Both the position numbers and the translations under genes were made by a program. The notes under the pieces are model-generated. The model did no database searches and was not told the DNA's origin. It was given only the letters and a program-made list of their open reading frames with translations. A stretch of DNA of 64,000 bases from Acidovorax sp. Root219 (GTDB lineage Bacteria; Pseudomonadota; Gammaproteobacteria; Burkholderiales; Burkholderiaceae_C): contig NZ_LMIJ01000011.1 of assembly GCF_001428665.1 (NCBI RefSeq), positions 589,165 through 653,164 on the forward strand, given 5' to 3'. Of the stretch, positions 1-9,995 are shown one piece after another (position 1 is the first letter of the stretch; every line of letters begins with the position of its first letter).

Positions 1-1545
1 AACAAGGTCATCAACAACCACGTGGCCGTGCGCCTGACGGCCGACCGCGAGCAGGCCGACAGCTTCCGCAGCGGTATCCGCAACCGGAACGAGATGGTCT
101 CGCCCAGCATTCTGGTCGATACCCGCACCGGCCTGCGCTGGAGTGGCCAGTACACCTACGACAACATCTGGCGCGTGCCCGACCGGGGGCCGGTCTACGA
201 CCAGCTGCCGCCCGGTGTCTCCATCCGCAAGGGCTTCGCCCACCCGGATGACCAGGTGGAAGACCGCCTGCGCGTGCTGCGCTCGGACCTGTCGTACGAC
301 TTCAACAGCGCCTGGAGCGTGCGCTGGGTGGCCAGCAAGCGCGAGGCCAGCCAGGACTTCGACCACTACTTCGCCGGCACCTACTGCAACACGGCGGGCC
401 AGACCACCGCAGGCGCCGCCTGCGCGTGGCGCGGCCAGGTGCGGCCGAACTACGCCTGACAGCAGACGGCCAACGAGACCCTGTCCAACACCGTCGACCT
501 GACGGGCAAGTTCAGCACCGGCGGCATCCAGCACGAGGTGCTGGTCGGTGCCGAGGCCAGCGAGGAAAAGCGCCACCCGCGCATCGGCCAGCCGGCGTCC
601 ACCTTCAGCTACGACCCGCTGCAGCCCATCGCCTGGGGCGCCAAGCCGGCGCAGGGCAACCCGACCCAGCACAACCTGCACAAGGCCGAGGGCCAGGCCC
701 TGTACGTGCAGGACCTGGTCAGCCTCACGCCCGAATGGACGCTGCTGGCCGGCCTGCGCTATGACCGCTTCACCTTCAACAGCACCAACCTGCTGACCAA
801 CGTGGGCCGTGGCTACGACGGTGATTCGGTGAGCCCGCGCCTGGGCGCGGTCTGGCAGCCGGTGCGCGAGCACAGCCTGTACGCCTCGTGGAACAAGAGC
901 TACTCGCCCTACGGCGGGCGCGGCATGATCAGCGTGGACGTTGCGCCCACCGCCGTCTACGACGACGAGCCCCAGCACTCGCGCCAGGTCGAGGTGGGCG
1001 TCAAGAGCGACTGGCTGAACGGCGCGCTCTCGACCCAGCTGTCGGTGTACCAGCTCGAGCACGCCAACATCCGCTACCGCCCCGACGCGGTCAACGATCC
1101 CTTCACCTGGGCCGTGCGCGGCAAGGAGCGCTCGCGCGGCATCGAGTTCAGCGCGGCAGGCCGTGTGGCCTCGTCGTGGTACGTGCGCGGCGGCGTGGGC
1201 GTGACCAGCGCCAAGGTCACCGAGGACAAGCTGCAGCCCGCACTGGTGGGCAAGTACCTGGTGGACACCGCCTTGCGCAACGGCAACTTCTTCGTGCGCT
1301 ACGCGCCGCAAGGCCCCTGGTACGGGGAAATCGGCGCCACGCACACCAGCGCCCGCTGGCTCAACGCCGCCAACACCTCGCGCGTGCCCGGCTATACCCG
1401 CTGGGATGCGCTGGTGGGCTGGCGCCAGGGCGTATGGACGGCGACGGCCGCCATCTCCAACCTGCTGGACAAGGAATACTGGCGCAGCGATGCCATGCCG
1501 GGCGCCCCGCGCAGCCTGCTGGTCAGCGTGAACTACCAGTTCTGA
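1..1545 (+). pseudogene. TonB-dependent siderophore receptor, 5'-truncated by the window edge and interrupted by an in-frame TGA
   Basis: The reading frame is open from base 1 and runs into the barrel of an outer-membrane TonB-dependent receptor of the ferric-siderophore class. It shows repeated beta-strand segments such as LYASWNKSYSPYGG and ends in the barrel signature VNYQF with a terminal Phe. A TGA at 457-459 interrupts the frame (RPNYA-stop-QQTANETLSN). The same frame continues with clear barrel homology to 1545, so one point change, probably TGG (Trp) to TGA, explains the break. The plug domain and signal peptide lie outside the window. Family knowledge: such receptors take up ferric siderophores using TonB-ExbBD energy. 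The gene is either a recent pseudogene or carries a sequencing error. Ligand specificity cannot be read from this part. Confidence 0.85.
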
Positions 1546-1587
1546 CGCCGGCCTTGGGGCGGGGGACTTCCGGAAGGTGCCCTCGGC

Positions 1588-3213
1588 TTGCACCTTTCCC
1601 ATTCGCAGCACAATAGCGGCTTGTCCTCGAACCCTACCTCCCTCCCCTCCGCCTCCGCCCCATCGGGCGCACGCCCCATCGACGTTGCGCTGCTGGCCAG
1701 CGTGTTCGTCGTGGCCGCCTGCGGCCTGCTCTACGAGCTGGCGGCCGGTGCCCTCGCGTCCTATGTGCTGGGCGACTCGGTGCTGCAGTTCTCCACCATC
1801 ATCGGCACCTACCTGTTCGCCATGGGCGTGGGTTCGTGGCTGTCGCGCTATTTCGAGCGGCAGTTGCCGGCGCACTTCTTGCGCATCGAGTTGCTGGTGG
1901 CGCTGATCGGCGGCGCGCTGCCGGCCACGCTGTTTTTGGCCAACGCCTACGCACCGGGGGCCTTTCGGCTGCTGCTGTACGGCATGGTGTTCATGGTGGG
2001 CACGCTGGTGGGGCTGGAGATTCCGCTGGTCATGCGCATCTTGAGGCGCAACGTGGCGCTCAAGGACCTGGTCTCGCAGGTGCTGACCTTCGACTACCTG
2101 GGCGCGCTGGCCGTGTCCATGGCTTTTCCGCTGCTGCTGGTGCCGCACCTGGGGCTCATCCGCACGGGGCTGCTGTTCGGACTCATGAACGCTGCCGTGG
2201 CGCTGTGGGCGGTGTGGTTGTTCCGGGATGAACTGCGCCGCCTGCGCGCGCATGCCTTCGCCTGCGTCGCCGTGATGGGGCTGCTGTTCGCGGGCCTGCT
2301 CGGCGCGGACCACATCACCAGCTTTGCCGAGGACAAGTTCTACCAGGACCGCATCGTCTTCAGCACCGCGTCGTCCTACCAGCGCATCGTCGTCACCAAC
2401 GGCAAGCTGGGCCACCGCCTGTACCTCAACGGCAACCTGCAGTTCGCCGAGCGCGACGAGTACCGCTACCACGAGGCCCTGGTGCACCCGGCCATGGCCG
2501 CGCACGGCGCGCCCCGGCGCGTGGCCGTGCTCGGCGGTGGCGACGGCATGGCCGTGCGCGAGATCCTCAAGTACCCCTCGGTCGAGTCCGTCACCTTGGT
2601 GGAACTGGACCCGGCCATGACGCGCCTGTTCACCGACAACCCCACGCTTGCCCGGCTCAATGGCGAGGCGCTGCGCTCGCCCAAGGTGCACGTGGTCAAC
2701 ACCGATGCCTTCCAGTGGCTGCAGCACGGCAAGGATGCCAATGCGGATGGCGGCGATGCCGTGGATGACCTGTTCGACGTGATCGTGGTGGATTTCCCCG
2801 ACCCGACCAATTTTTCCATCGGCAAGCTCTACACCAACAGCTTCTATGCGCTGCTGGACAAACGCCTGGCAGCCAGCGGCTATGCCGTGGTGCAGACCAC
2901 CTCGCCGCTGGTGGCACGCCAGAGTTTCTGGACCGTGGTACAGACGATTGAGTCGGTGGGCCTGCAGACGGCGCCCTACCATGCCCATGTGCCCAGCTTC
3001 GGCGAGTGGGGCTTCGTGGTGGCCAGCCGCCGGCCCTGGCGCATGCCCGAGGCACTGCCGCCCGACCTGCGCTTCCTGAGCGCGGGCACGCTTCCCCTGC
3101 TGTTCGACTTTCCGCTCGACATGGCGCGGCTGCCGGCCGAGGTGAACCGCCTGTCCAACCAGGCGCTGGTGCACACCTACGAGCGGGAATGGGGCAAGGT
3201 GGTTGCGCACTGA
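1588..3213 (+). CDS. Membrane-anchored spermidine-synthase-like (polyamine aminopropyltransferase fold) protein
   Basis: The N-terminal part (about residues 31-245) holds six or seven hydrophobic helices. The C-terminal part (about 250-540) is a SAM/decarboxy-SAM-binding spermidine synthase domain with the glycine motif VAVLGGGDG (residues 313-320) and the acidic ribose-binding VELDP. The catalytic-loop region reads VVDFPDPTN, where soluble SpeE enzymes usually have an LD.SSDP-like sequence. The substrate may therefore not be putrescine. Two TTG starts are possible. TTG 1588 has a GGAAGG Shine-Dalgarno sequence about 10 bases upstream. TTG 1621 lies 6 bases after a CACAAT -10-like hexamer (1609-1614). 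I use the first. Membrane-fused members of this family are common in proteobacteria and mostly uncharacterised. Confidence 0.8.
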   Translation: MHLSHSQHNSGLSSNPTSLPSASAPSGARPIDVALLASVFVVAACGLLYELAAGALASYVLGDSVLQFSTIIGTYLFAMGVGSWLSRYFERQLPAHFLRIELLVALIGGALPATLFLANAYAPGAFRLLLYGMVFMVGTLVGLEIPLVMRILRRNVALKDLVSQVLTFDYLGALAVSMAFPLLLVPHLGLIRTGLLFGLMNAAVALWAVWLFRDELRRLRAHAFACVAVMGLLFAGLLGADHITSFAEDKFYQDRIVFSTASSYQRIVVTNGKLGHRLYLNGNLQFAERDEYRYHEALVHPAMAAHGAPRRVAVLGGGDGMAVREILKYPSVESVTLVELDPAMTRLFTDNPTLARLNGEALRSPKVHVVNTDAFQWLQHGKDANADGGDAVDDLFDVIVVDFPDPTNFSIGKLYTNSFYALLDKRLAASGYAVVQTTSPLVARQSFWTVVQTIESVGLQTAPYHAHVPSFGEWGFVVASRRPWRMPEALPPDLRFLSAGTLPLLFDFPLDMARLPAEVNRLSNQALVHTYEREWGKVVAH

Positions 3214-3224
3214 ATTCGGAACAA

Positions 3225-3289
3225 CCCCCTGAGGGGGACGCCCCCAGCGCGGCGGGGCGGCCCTTGCGCGGGGGCGCTGGCCTGGGCCG
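3225..3289. repeat. Dispersed GC-rich intergenic repeat, copy 1
   Basis: This stretch starts with CCCCCTGAGGGGGACG and continues through GGCGGGGCGGCCCTTGC to GGCCTGGGCCG. It closely matches 18916-18982 elsewhere in the window. It can fold into GC-rich hairpins and lies just after the spermidine-synthase-like gene. It looks like a family of short non-coding repeats that I recall from Acidovorax-like genomes. Whether it acts in transcription termination or mRNA stability is unknown. Confidence 0.65.
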
Positions 3290-3447
3290 CGCCAGGTGTG
3301 GGGACCTGGGGTTAGGGGCCTGCGCTGTTGCATCCATGCCGCGCGGATGTAACAAATCGGGGAGTTGAGGGGGTTACCGGGCACGTGGGTAAATCGCTCA
3401 CGGGCTTCCCGGCAAAATGGAAACCAACGCTTACATTCGTCCGCCCG

Positions 3448-6400
3448 ATGCTCGAGAGATTCTTCGTTGTCGGCGCAGAGCGGGATCTACAGAACCTTTG
3501 GGGGCACGACCCCTGGCTGGTGGCCCTGTCGGTCGCGCTCGCGATCGCCTCTTCCCTCATGGCGCTGCACCTGGCAGCGCTGGCCTTGCGCGCACCCGAC
3601 CGCTTGCGCCGCAACCTCACGGTGGCTTCCGGGGCGGTGGCGCTGGGCGGGGGCGTCTGGTCCATGCATTTCGTGGGCATGCTGGCGTTTGACCTGTGCG
3701 CCAGTGGCCATTTCGAGCCCTGGGTGACGGCGCTGTCGTTTCTTCCCAGCCTGGTGGCCTCGTGGATCGCGTTGCACGTGCTCACCCTGGAGCAGCCCAC
3801 CCGCCGCTCCATCACCTGGGGTGGTACCTTGGTGGGCGTGGGAATCGGCGTCATGCACTACGCCGGCATGTCGGCATCCGATGCGGCGCCGCTGATCCGC
3901 TACGACGTGGTGGGCTTCCTGGCCTCCCTCGTGTTCGCGGTGGGCATGGCCATCCTGGCGCTGTGGCTGCGTTTTGGCATGCAGCGCGCCTGGACGCGCC
4001 GCCCCTGGCTGAGCACGCTGCTCGGCGGCCTGGTCCTGGGCCTGGCGATCGCCGGCATGCACTACATCAGCATCGCGGCCGTGCGCGTGTCCGGCAGACC
4101 CGATCTCCTGGGGCCAGTACCCGAGCAAGCCAGGTACATGGCCCTGGCCATCGCCCTGATGGCGGTGCTGGTGGGCCTGGTGGTCACCACCGTCAACATC
4201 GGCCTGCGGGTCCGCTGGCTGCTGCGCAGATCCGAACAGAGCGAATCGCGCCTGCGTTCCGTGGTGGAGACGGCCATGGACGCCATCATCATGGCCGATT
4301 CGGACGGCACCATCCGGTCCTTCAACGGCTCGGCACAGCGGATGCTCGGCTGGACCGCCGAGGAAGCCGTGGGCCAGCCGGTGCGCATGCTGGTGGACCC
4401 CGCCTATGCCAACACGCCGCACAGCTACCTGCCGCGCGACCTGTCCCGGGGCGAAGCGCGCCAGGTGGGCAAGGACAAGGAAATCCACGTGGTGCGCAAG
4501 GACGGCGCCCTGGTGCCCGTGCGCCTGGTGGTCGGCCGCGTGGACCTGCCGGGGCCGCCGGTGCTCGTGGGGTTTCTGACCGATCTGACCGAGCGCCGGG
4601 CCATCGAGCAGGAGCGCCGGCGCGGCGAGGAGCAACTGCGTTCGCTGGTGCGCAACATCCCGGGCGTGGCGTTTCGCTGCCGGTACGACGCCGACTGGTC
4701 CATGCTGTTCATCAGCGATGCGGTCGAGGCCCTCACCGGTTGGCCGGCCGAGGATTTCCTGCACAGCCGCATCTCCTTTGGCCGCATCATCCACGAGGAC
4801 GATGCCGAACGCATCGGCGAGCAGGTGGCGCGCGCCCTGGACGCCGGCGAATCCTATGTGCTGGAGTACCGGCTGCACACGCGGCATGGCGGCATCCGCT
4901 GGGTGTCCGAAACGGGCCGAGGCGTCGCAGGGCCGCAGGGGGAAGTCCGGTGGATCGATGGCGTGATCACCGACATGACGGCGTCCAAGGCACAGAACGC
5001 CGAGTTCGTGGGCACGGTCACGGCCATCGGCCGGTCGCAGGCGGTGATCGAGTTCGACCTCAAGGGCAAGGTACTCACCGCCAACCGGAATTTCCTGGAC
5101 CTCATGGGCTATACGCTCGCCGAAATCGAGGGGCAGCACCACCGCATCTTCTGCACGCCGGAGTACGCCGAGAGCCAGGCCTACCAGGCCTTCTGGGCGC
5201 GCCTGGGCCAGGGCGAGTTCGATGCCGGAGAATACCTGCGCCTGGGCCGAGACGGGCGCGAGGTCTGGATCCAGGCCACCTACAACCCTATCTTCGACGC
5301 CCAAGGGCGGGCCTTCAAGATCGTCAAATTCGCCACCGACCTCACCGCGCGCCGGCGCATGGAGACCGACCTGCGCGCGGCCAAGGAGCAAGCCGAGCAC
5401 GCGGCAGCGGCGCGCAGCACCTTCCTGGCGAACATGAGCCATGAGATCCGCACGCCCATGAACGCCATCATCGGTTTCACCGAGGCGCTGCTCGATACCC
5501 CGCTCGAAAGCACCCAGCGCCGCCACCTGGGCACGGTGCACCATGCGGCGCGCTCCATGCTGCGCCTGCTCAACGACATTCTGGACACCGCCAAGCTCGA
5601 AAAGGGCGCGGTCGAGCTGGAAGTGGCCGACTTCAGCCTGCGCGAGCTGTGCGAGCAGATCCTCGCCTCGCTGCGCATCACCGCAGCCAAGAAGGGGCTG
5701 GAGCTGGTGCTCGACTACCCTGGCGCGGTGCCCACGCACTGGCAGGGCGATGCCTTTCGCATCCAGCAGGTGCTGCTCAACCTGCTGGGCAATGCGATCA
5801 AGTTCACCCACGCAGGACGTGTCACCCTGCGCGTGTCGGGCGTGAATGCGCAACTGGTGCTGGAAGTGACCGACACCGGCATCGGTATCGACGCGGCGGG
5901 TGTGGAACGCATTTTCGACCCCTTTGCGCAGGCCGATGCCTCCACCACGCGCCGCTACGGCGGCACGGGCCTGGGCACCACCATCGCCCGCCAGCTGGCG
6001 GAGCTCATGGGCGGTGCCATCGCGGTGGCAAGCCGCGTGGGCCACGGCAGCACCTTCACCGTGCGCCTGCCGCTGCGCACAGGCGAGGCCCCGGTGGATG
6101 GCAGTGTATCGGCCCGGGACTGGCTGCGCGCGCCCTTGCCCAGCCTGCGTGTGCTGGCCGTGGACGACGTGCCCGCCAACCTGGAGCTGCTGCAGATCAC
6201 GCTGCAGCGCGGCGGTCACAAGATCACCACGGCAGGCAGTGGCGCGCAGGCGCTGGAAGCCTTTGCGGCAGAACGCTTCGACGTGATCCTCATGGATCTG
6301 CAGATGCCCGACATGGACGGGCTGGAGGTCACCCGCCACCTGCGCAGCTTCGAGCAGGCCCGGCAGCGCAAGGCCACGCCCATCGTGGCACTGTCAGCCA

Positions 6401-7233
6401 GCGTCCTGGAGCAGGACCGCCGCAATGCCCGCGCCGCCGGCATGGATGGCTTTGCGAGCAAGCCGGTCGAGCCGGTGCGGCTCATGGCCGAGATCGCGCG
6501 CGTGATCGGCGTGCGTGAAGATGGCGCTGACCCGGTGTTTGCCGTCACCAGTGCCTTTGGCAGCCTGGAGGCCCCCGACGGGCTGCAGGGGATGCGCGCA
6601 CTGAGGCCACCGCAGGCGCCGTTGCCGGCCGCCATCGAGTGGGACCGTGGTGTGCGGCTGTGGACCCAGGCGCGCTACCTGCGAGAGGCCATCGAACGCT
6701 TCATGCAGGAGAGCGGCGTGGCGCTGGCGGGCCTGCTGTCTGCGCACCAGGCGGACGATTGGGAAAGCCTGGAATCACGTGCCCACCGCGTGCGTGGCGC
6801 CGCTGCCAATCTGGCGCTGCCCGTGGTGCAGCAGCTCGCCGGGCAGATCGAGCATGCGGCCCGCGCGCGCGATGCCGCTCCAGTGCAGGCAGCGCTGCTG
6901 GCCCTGGCCACCGCGCTCGACGCGGTGCGCGTCGCCCTGCTCAATCCGCAGGCGCCTGACGCCCAGTTGCAGGGCACGGCCTCCTCACCGGTGCCGCTGC
7001 CGCCCGCCGAGCGCAGCCGTGTTCTCGCCGCCATCGATGCCCTGGTCGCAGCCCTGGCGCAAGGGGAGCTGGCCGATGCTCCGCTGGCGGTGCTGGAGGG
7101 CGAGCTGTCAGCCGTCAGTCTCAACAGCCTGCAGGAAGCGCTGGATCGCTTCGATTTTGACGAGGCGCGGGCCTGCCTGCTGGCCTTGCGTGCGCATCTG
7201 CAGGCGCCCACGCCCCCCCAGGAGATGGCATGA
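3448..7233 (+). CDS. MHYT-PAS hybrid histidine kinase with receiver and HPt domains
   Basis: ATG 3448 gives a 1261-residue protein. Residues 20-250 form a membrane MHYT sensor with three motif copies (MHFVGM near 73, MHYAGM near 136, MHYISI near 204). The family is proposed to bind a metal and sense a diatomic gas. About three PAS/PAC units follow (roughly 262-385, 390-515, 520-640). Then come a HisKA domain with [12 protein letters not shown] (His665), a HATPase with DTGIGI and GGTGLG, a receiver with ILMD (phosphoacceptor Asp950) and Lys1005, and an HPt domain with SRAHRVRG (His1113). The HATPase box reads GLGTTIA rather than the usual GLGL.IS. The stop overlaps the next start by 4 bases (ATGA), so the two are translationally coupled and the HD-GYP regulator is the likely phosphorelay output. 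Confidence 0.9.
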   Translation: MLERFFVVGAERDLQNLWGHDPWLVALSVALAIASSLMALHLAALALRAPDRLRRNLTVASGAVALGGGVWSMHFVGMLAFDLCASGHFEPWVTALSFLPSLVASWIALHVLTLEQPTRRSITWGGTLVGVGIGVMHYAGMSASDAAPLIRYDVVGFLASLVFAVGMAILALWLRFGMQRAWTRRPWLSTLLGGLVLGLAIAGMHYISIAAVRVSGRPDLLGPVPEQARYMALAIALMAVLVGLVVTTVNIGLRVRWLLRRSEQSESRLRSVVETAMDAIIMADSDGTIRSFNGSAQRMLGWTAEEAVGQPVRMLVDPAYANTPHSYLPRDLSRGEARQVGKDKEIHVVRKDGALVPVRLVVGRVDLPGPPVLVGFLTDLTERRAIEQERRRGEEQLRSLVRNIPGVAFRCRYDADWSMLFISDAVEALTGWPAEDFLHSRISFGRIIHEDDAERIGEQVARALDAGESYVLEYRLHTRHGGIRWVSETGRGVAGPQGEVRWIDGVITDMTASKAQNAEFVGTVTAIGRSQAVIEFDLKGKVLTANRNFLDLMGYTLAEIEGQHHRIFCTPEYAESQAYQAFWARLGQGEFDAGEYLRLGRDGREVWIQATYNPIFDAQGRAFKIVKFATDLTARRRMETDLRAAKEQAEHAAAARSTFLANMSHEIRTPMNAIIGFTEALLDTPLESTQRRHLGTVHHAARSMLRLLNDILDTAKLEKGAVELEVADFSLRELCEQILASLRITAAKKGLELVLDYPGAVPTHWQGDAFRIQQVLLNLLGNAIKFTHAGRVTLRVSGVNAQLVLEVTDTGIGIDAAGVERIFDPFAQADASTTRRYGGTGLGTTIARQLAELMGGAIAVASRVGHGSTFTVRLPLRTGEAPVDGSVSARDWLRAPLPSLRVLAVDDVPANLELLQITLQRGGHKITTAGSGAQALEAFAAERFDVILMDLQMPDMDGLEVTRHLRSFEQARQRKATPIVALSASVLEQDRRNARAAGMDGFASKPVEPVRLMAEIARVIGVREDGADPVFAVTSAFGSLEAPDGLQGMRALRPPQAPLPAAIEWDRGVRLWTQARYLREAIERFMQESGVALAGLLSAHQADDWESLESRAHRVRGAAANLALPVVQQLAGQIEHAARARDAAPVQAALLALATALDAVRVALLNPQAPDAQLQGTASSPVPLPPAERSRVLAAIDALVAALAQGELADAPLAVLEGELSAVSLNSLQEALDRFDFDEARACLLALRAHLQAPTPPQEMA

Positions 7234-8225
7234 CGCCCGTGCAGGAAGACCACCGCCCCCGCCTGCTGCTGGTGGACGACGAACCCACCAACCTGCAGGT
7301 GCTGCGCCACATCCTGCAGGAGGACTTTCGCCTGCTGTTCGCCACCGAAGGGGCGCGCGCGCTGCAGATCGCCCAGCAGCAGCGGCCCGACCTGGTGCTG
7401 CTCGACGTGATGATGCCGCAGATGGACGGCTACAGCGTGTGCCAGTCCCTCAAGGCCGACCGCGCCACCGCGAACATACCGGTGATCTTCGTCACCGCGC
7501 TCACCGAGGCGCAGGACGAGGCGCGTGGCTTCGACGTGGGCGGCGTGGACTACATCACCAAGCCCGTGAGCGCCCCCGTGGTGCGCGCCCGCGTGCGCAC
7601 GCACCTGTCGCTGGTGCGCACCGAGGAACTGCGCGAAACGCGGCTGCAGATCGTGCAGCGCCTGGGCCGCGCCGCCGAGTACAAGGACAACGAGACCGGC
7701 ATGCACGTCATCCGCATGAGCCACTTCGCCCATGTGTTGGCGCTGGCGCTGGGCCACTCGCCCGCCTGGGCCGAAGACCTGCTCAATGCCGCGCCCATGC
7801 ACGATGTGGGCAAGATCGGTATCCCCGATGCCGTGCTGCGCAAGCCCGGCCCGCTCGATGCCGGCGAGTGGGACACCATGCGCCGCCATCCGCAGATCGG
7901 TGCCGAGATCATCGGCGAGCACCCCGCAGGCTTGCTGCGCCTGGCCCACTCCATTGCGCTCACGCACCACGAGAAGTGGGACGGCAGTGGCTACCCGCAG
8001 GGCCTGGCAGGCGAGGCGATCCCGGTGGAGTCGCGGATCGTCGCCCTGGCAGACGTGTTCGATGCACTGACGGCGCGCCGGCCCTACAAGGAGCCCTGGA
8101 GCATCGAGGACACCCTGGCCCACCTGCGCGCCCAGGCGGGCAAGCACTTCGACCCTGGGATGGTGGAGGTGTTCATCGCGCAGCTGCCCCGGCTGCTGGA
8201 GATCCAGGCGCGCTGGAAAGATTGA
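7230..8225 (+). CDS. Response regulator with HD-GYP domain, probable c-di-GMP phosphodiesterase
   Basis: The protein has 331 residues. An N-terminal receiver (residues 10-125) carries the acidic pair near 16-17, phosphoacceptor Asp59 (VLLDVMMP) and Lys111. A short linker leads to an HD-GYP domain with all key motifs: HD at 191-192 in MHDVGKIGIPD, HHEKWDGSGYP (GYP at 254-256) and ADVFDALTARRPYK. Established for the family: it hydrolyses c-di-GMP to pGpG/GMP at a di-iron centre. Nothing essential is missing, so activity is expected. It overlaps the upstream hybrid kinase by 4 bases, an arrangement similar to RpfC/RpfG but with an MHYT sensor in place of the RpfF-linked one. Confidence 0.92.
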   Translation: MTPVQEDHRPRLLLVDDEPTNLQVLRHILQEDFRLLFATEGARALQIAQQQRPDLVLLDVMMPQMDGYSVCQSLKADRATANIPVIFVTALTEAQDEARGFDVGGVDYITKPVSAPVVRARVRTHLSLVRTEELRETRLQIVQRLGRAAEYKDNETGMHVIRMSHFAHVLALALGHSPAWAEDLLNAAPMHDVGKIGIPDAVLRKPGPLDAGEWDTMRRHPQIGAEIIGEHPAGLLRLAHSIALTHHEKWDGSGYPQGLAGEAIPVESRIVALADVFDALTARRPYKEPWSIEDTLAHLRAQAGKHFDPGMVEVFIAQLPRLLEIQARWKD

Positions 8226-8273
8226 CCCCCCGTTGCCGGGGACTGGCTTGCGGGTGACGTAGAGTACGGCCCC

Positions 8274-9989
8274 ATGTCCCTTGCGCCCCCCTCTTCTCCG
8301 CCCTCACCACGCCGCAGGCAGCTGCTACAGGCTGGCGCCCTGTTCGCCTCAGGCGGACTGCTGCAGGGTTGCGACAAGGTGCCGCGCACACTCGATGGTG
8401 GCTTTGCCGGCATCGACATGGAGCGCGGCCATGCGCTGCGCGAGTTGCTGCAAAAGGGCCGCCTGCCCGAGCCTTCCGTGGTGCGGCGTGCGCAGGTCAT
8501 CATCGCCGGCGGCGGCGTGGCAGGGCTGGCCGCGGCGCGCGCGCTGCGCCTGGCCGGGGTGGAGGACTTTGCGCTGCTGGAGCTCGAAGACCAGCCTGGC
8601 GGCAACAGCCGCGGCGGTGTGGTCGGCGGCATCGCCTGCCCCATGGGCGCGCACTACCTGCCCGTGCCCGGCGACGACGCGGGCGAGGTGCAGGACCTGC
8701 TCGAAGAACTGGGCCTGCGCCAGCGCGTGGCTGGGCGCTGGCGTTACGACGAGCGCCACCTGTGCCATAGCCCGCAGGAGCGCCTTTACTTCGAGGGTGA
8801 ATGGCAGGAGGGCCTGCTGCCGGTGCAGGGCGTGAACGAGGCCACGCTGGCCCAGTACCGCCGGTTCTCGGAGCGGGTGGATGCCTTGTCCAAGGCGGCG
8901 CGCTTCACCATGCCCATGCTCAAGGCCTTCGATGGCAAGCGGCCGCTGTCGCCCACGCACCAGGCGCTCGACGCCCTGAGTTTCGGCGCCTGGCTCACGC
9001 AGGAGGGGCTGGACGATGCACACCTGCGCTGGTACCTGGACTACTGCTGCCGCGACGACTACGGTGCGGGCATGGCGCGCGTATCGGCCTGGGCCGGCAT
9101 CCACTACTTCGCCAGCCGCCATGGCTTTCATGCGCCGGGCGATGCGGGCACCGATGACCGCGAGGGCGTACTCACCTGGCCCGAGGGCAATGGCTGGCTC
9201 ACGCAGCGCCTGGCGGTGCCGCTGCGCGAAGGCGGGCAACTGGCCACGGGCACCAGCGTGCTGCGCATCACCGAGGGGCGCCATGGCGTGGAGGTGGAGG
9301 CGCTCAACCATGCCTCGGGCAATGTCGAGCGCTGGCAGGCGCCGCGCTGCGTGGTGGCGCTGCCCCTGTTCCTGGCTGCACGCGTGGTGCGCAACCCGCC
9401 GGCCTTTCTCACCGAAACAGCGCAGCGCCTGTCCTGGGCGCCGTGGCTGGTGGCCAACATCCACATCGATGCGCCGCTGACCGACCGCGCCGGTGCCGCG
9501 CCCGCTTGGGACAACGTGCTGTATGCCGATGCCAACCCGGGCGGCCTGGGCTATGTGGACGCCGGCCACCAGCGCCTGGACCCGCGCCCGGGGCCCACGG
9601 TGCTCACCTACTACCAGGCCCTGGGCGATCTGCCCGATGGCCGCCAGCAACTGGCCACCCAGCCCTGGGCCCACTGGGCGCAGGCGGCCATGCAGTCAAT
9701 GGCCGGCCCGCATCCCGACCTGGCCGAGCGCGCCACGCGCGTGGACATCACGCGCTACGGCCACGCCATGTCCATCCCCACACCCGGGCTGCTGGGCTGG
9801 CTGCACCAGCCGGGCCGCTACCGGGCGCCCGACAAGCGCGTGCGCCTGGCCAGCGGCGAGCGAGTGGGCGTGCTGCCCACGCCGGCCACGGCACGCCTGG
9901 CGTTCGCACACAGCGACTGGTCTGGCTATTCGGTGTTCGAAGAGGCGTTCACGCGCGGCCATGCCGCCGGGCTCGTGGCTGCCGGCTGA
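8274..9989 (+). CDS. Exported FAD-dependent (amine-oxidase-like) oxidoreductase, Tat lipoprotein
   Basis: The 571-residue protein begins with a twin-arginine-like stretch RRRQLLQAG (residues 13-21). A hydrophobic segment ends in LLQGC (Cys33) and fits a lipobox, so the protein is probably folded in the cytoplasm, exported by Tat and lipid-anchored. An FAD-binding Rossmann motif IIAGGGVAGLAAARAL (79-84 core) follows, with GGNSRGG typical of the amine-oxidase/phytoene-desaturase superfamily. The substrate cannot be assigned. Neighbours are the c-di-GMP signalling pair upstream and a convergent racemase gene 6 bases beyond its stop. ATG 8274 is chosen because it is the only start that preserves the Tat motif. 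Confidence 0.75.
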   Translation: MSLAPPSSPPSPRRRQLLQAGALFASGGLLQGCDKVPRTLDGGFAGIDMERGHALRELLQKGRLPEPSVVRRAQVIIAGGGVAGLAAARALRLAGVEDFALLELEDQPGGNSRGGVVGGIACPMGAHYLPVPGDDAGEVQDLLEELGLRQRVAGRWRYDERHLCHSPQERLYFEGEWQEGLLPVQGVNEATLAQYRRFSERVDALSKAARFTMPMLKAFDGKRPLSPTHQALDALSFGAWLTQEGLDDAHLRWYLDYCCRDDYGAGMARVSAWAGIHYFASRHGFHAPGDAGTDDREGVLTWPEGNGWLTQRLAVPLREGGQLATGTSVLRITEGRHGVEVEALNHASGNVERWQAPRCVVALPLFLAARVVRNPPAFLTETAQRLSWAPWLVANIHIDAPLTDRAGAAPAWDNVLYADANPGGLGYVDAGHQRLDPRPGPTVLTYYQALGDLPDGRQQLATQPWAHWAQAAMQSMAGPHPDLAERATRVDITRYGHAMSIPTPGLLGWLHQPGRYRAPDKRVRLASGERVGVLPTPATARLAFAHSDWSGYSVFEEAFTRGHAAGLVAAG

Positions 9990-9995
9990 ACTGCT

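Noticed and set aside
457..459. Recoding of TGA (Trp or Sec) in the TonB receptor
   Set aside because: TGA ends many intact genes here, and no SECIS-like context or selenoprotein family fits.
3487..6339. A 950-codon open frame on the minus strand opposite the hybrid kinase
   Set aside because: It is rich in His, Arg, Gly and Ala as expected for an antisense frame of a GC-rich gene, has no domain, and lies fully opposite a well-supported kinase.
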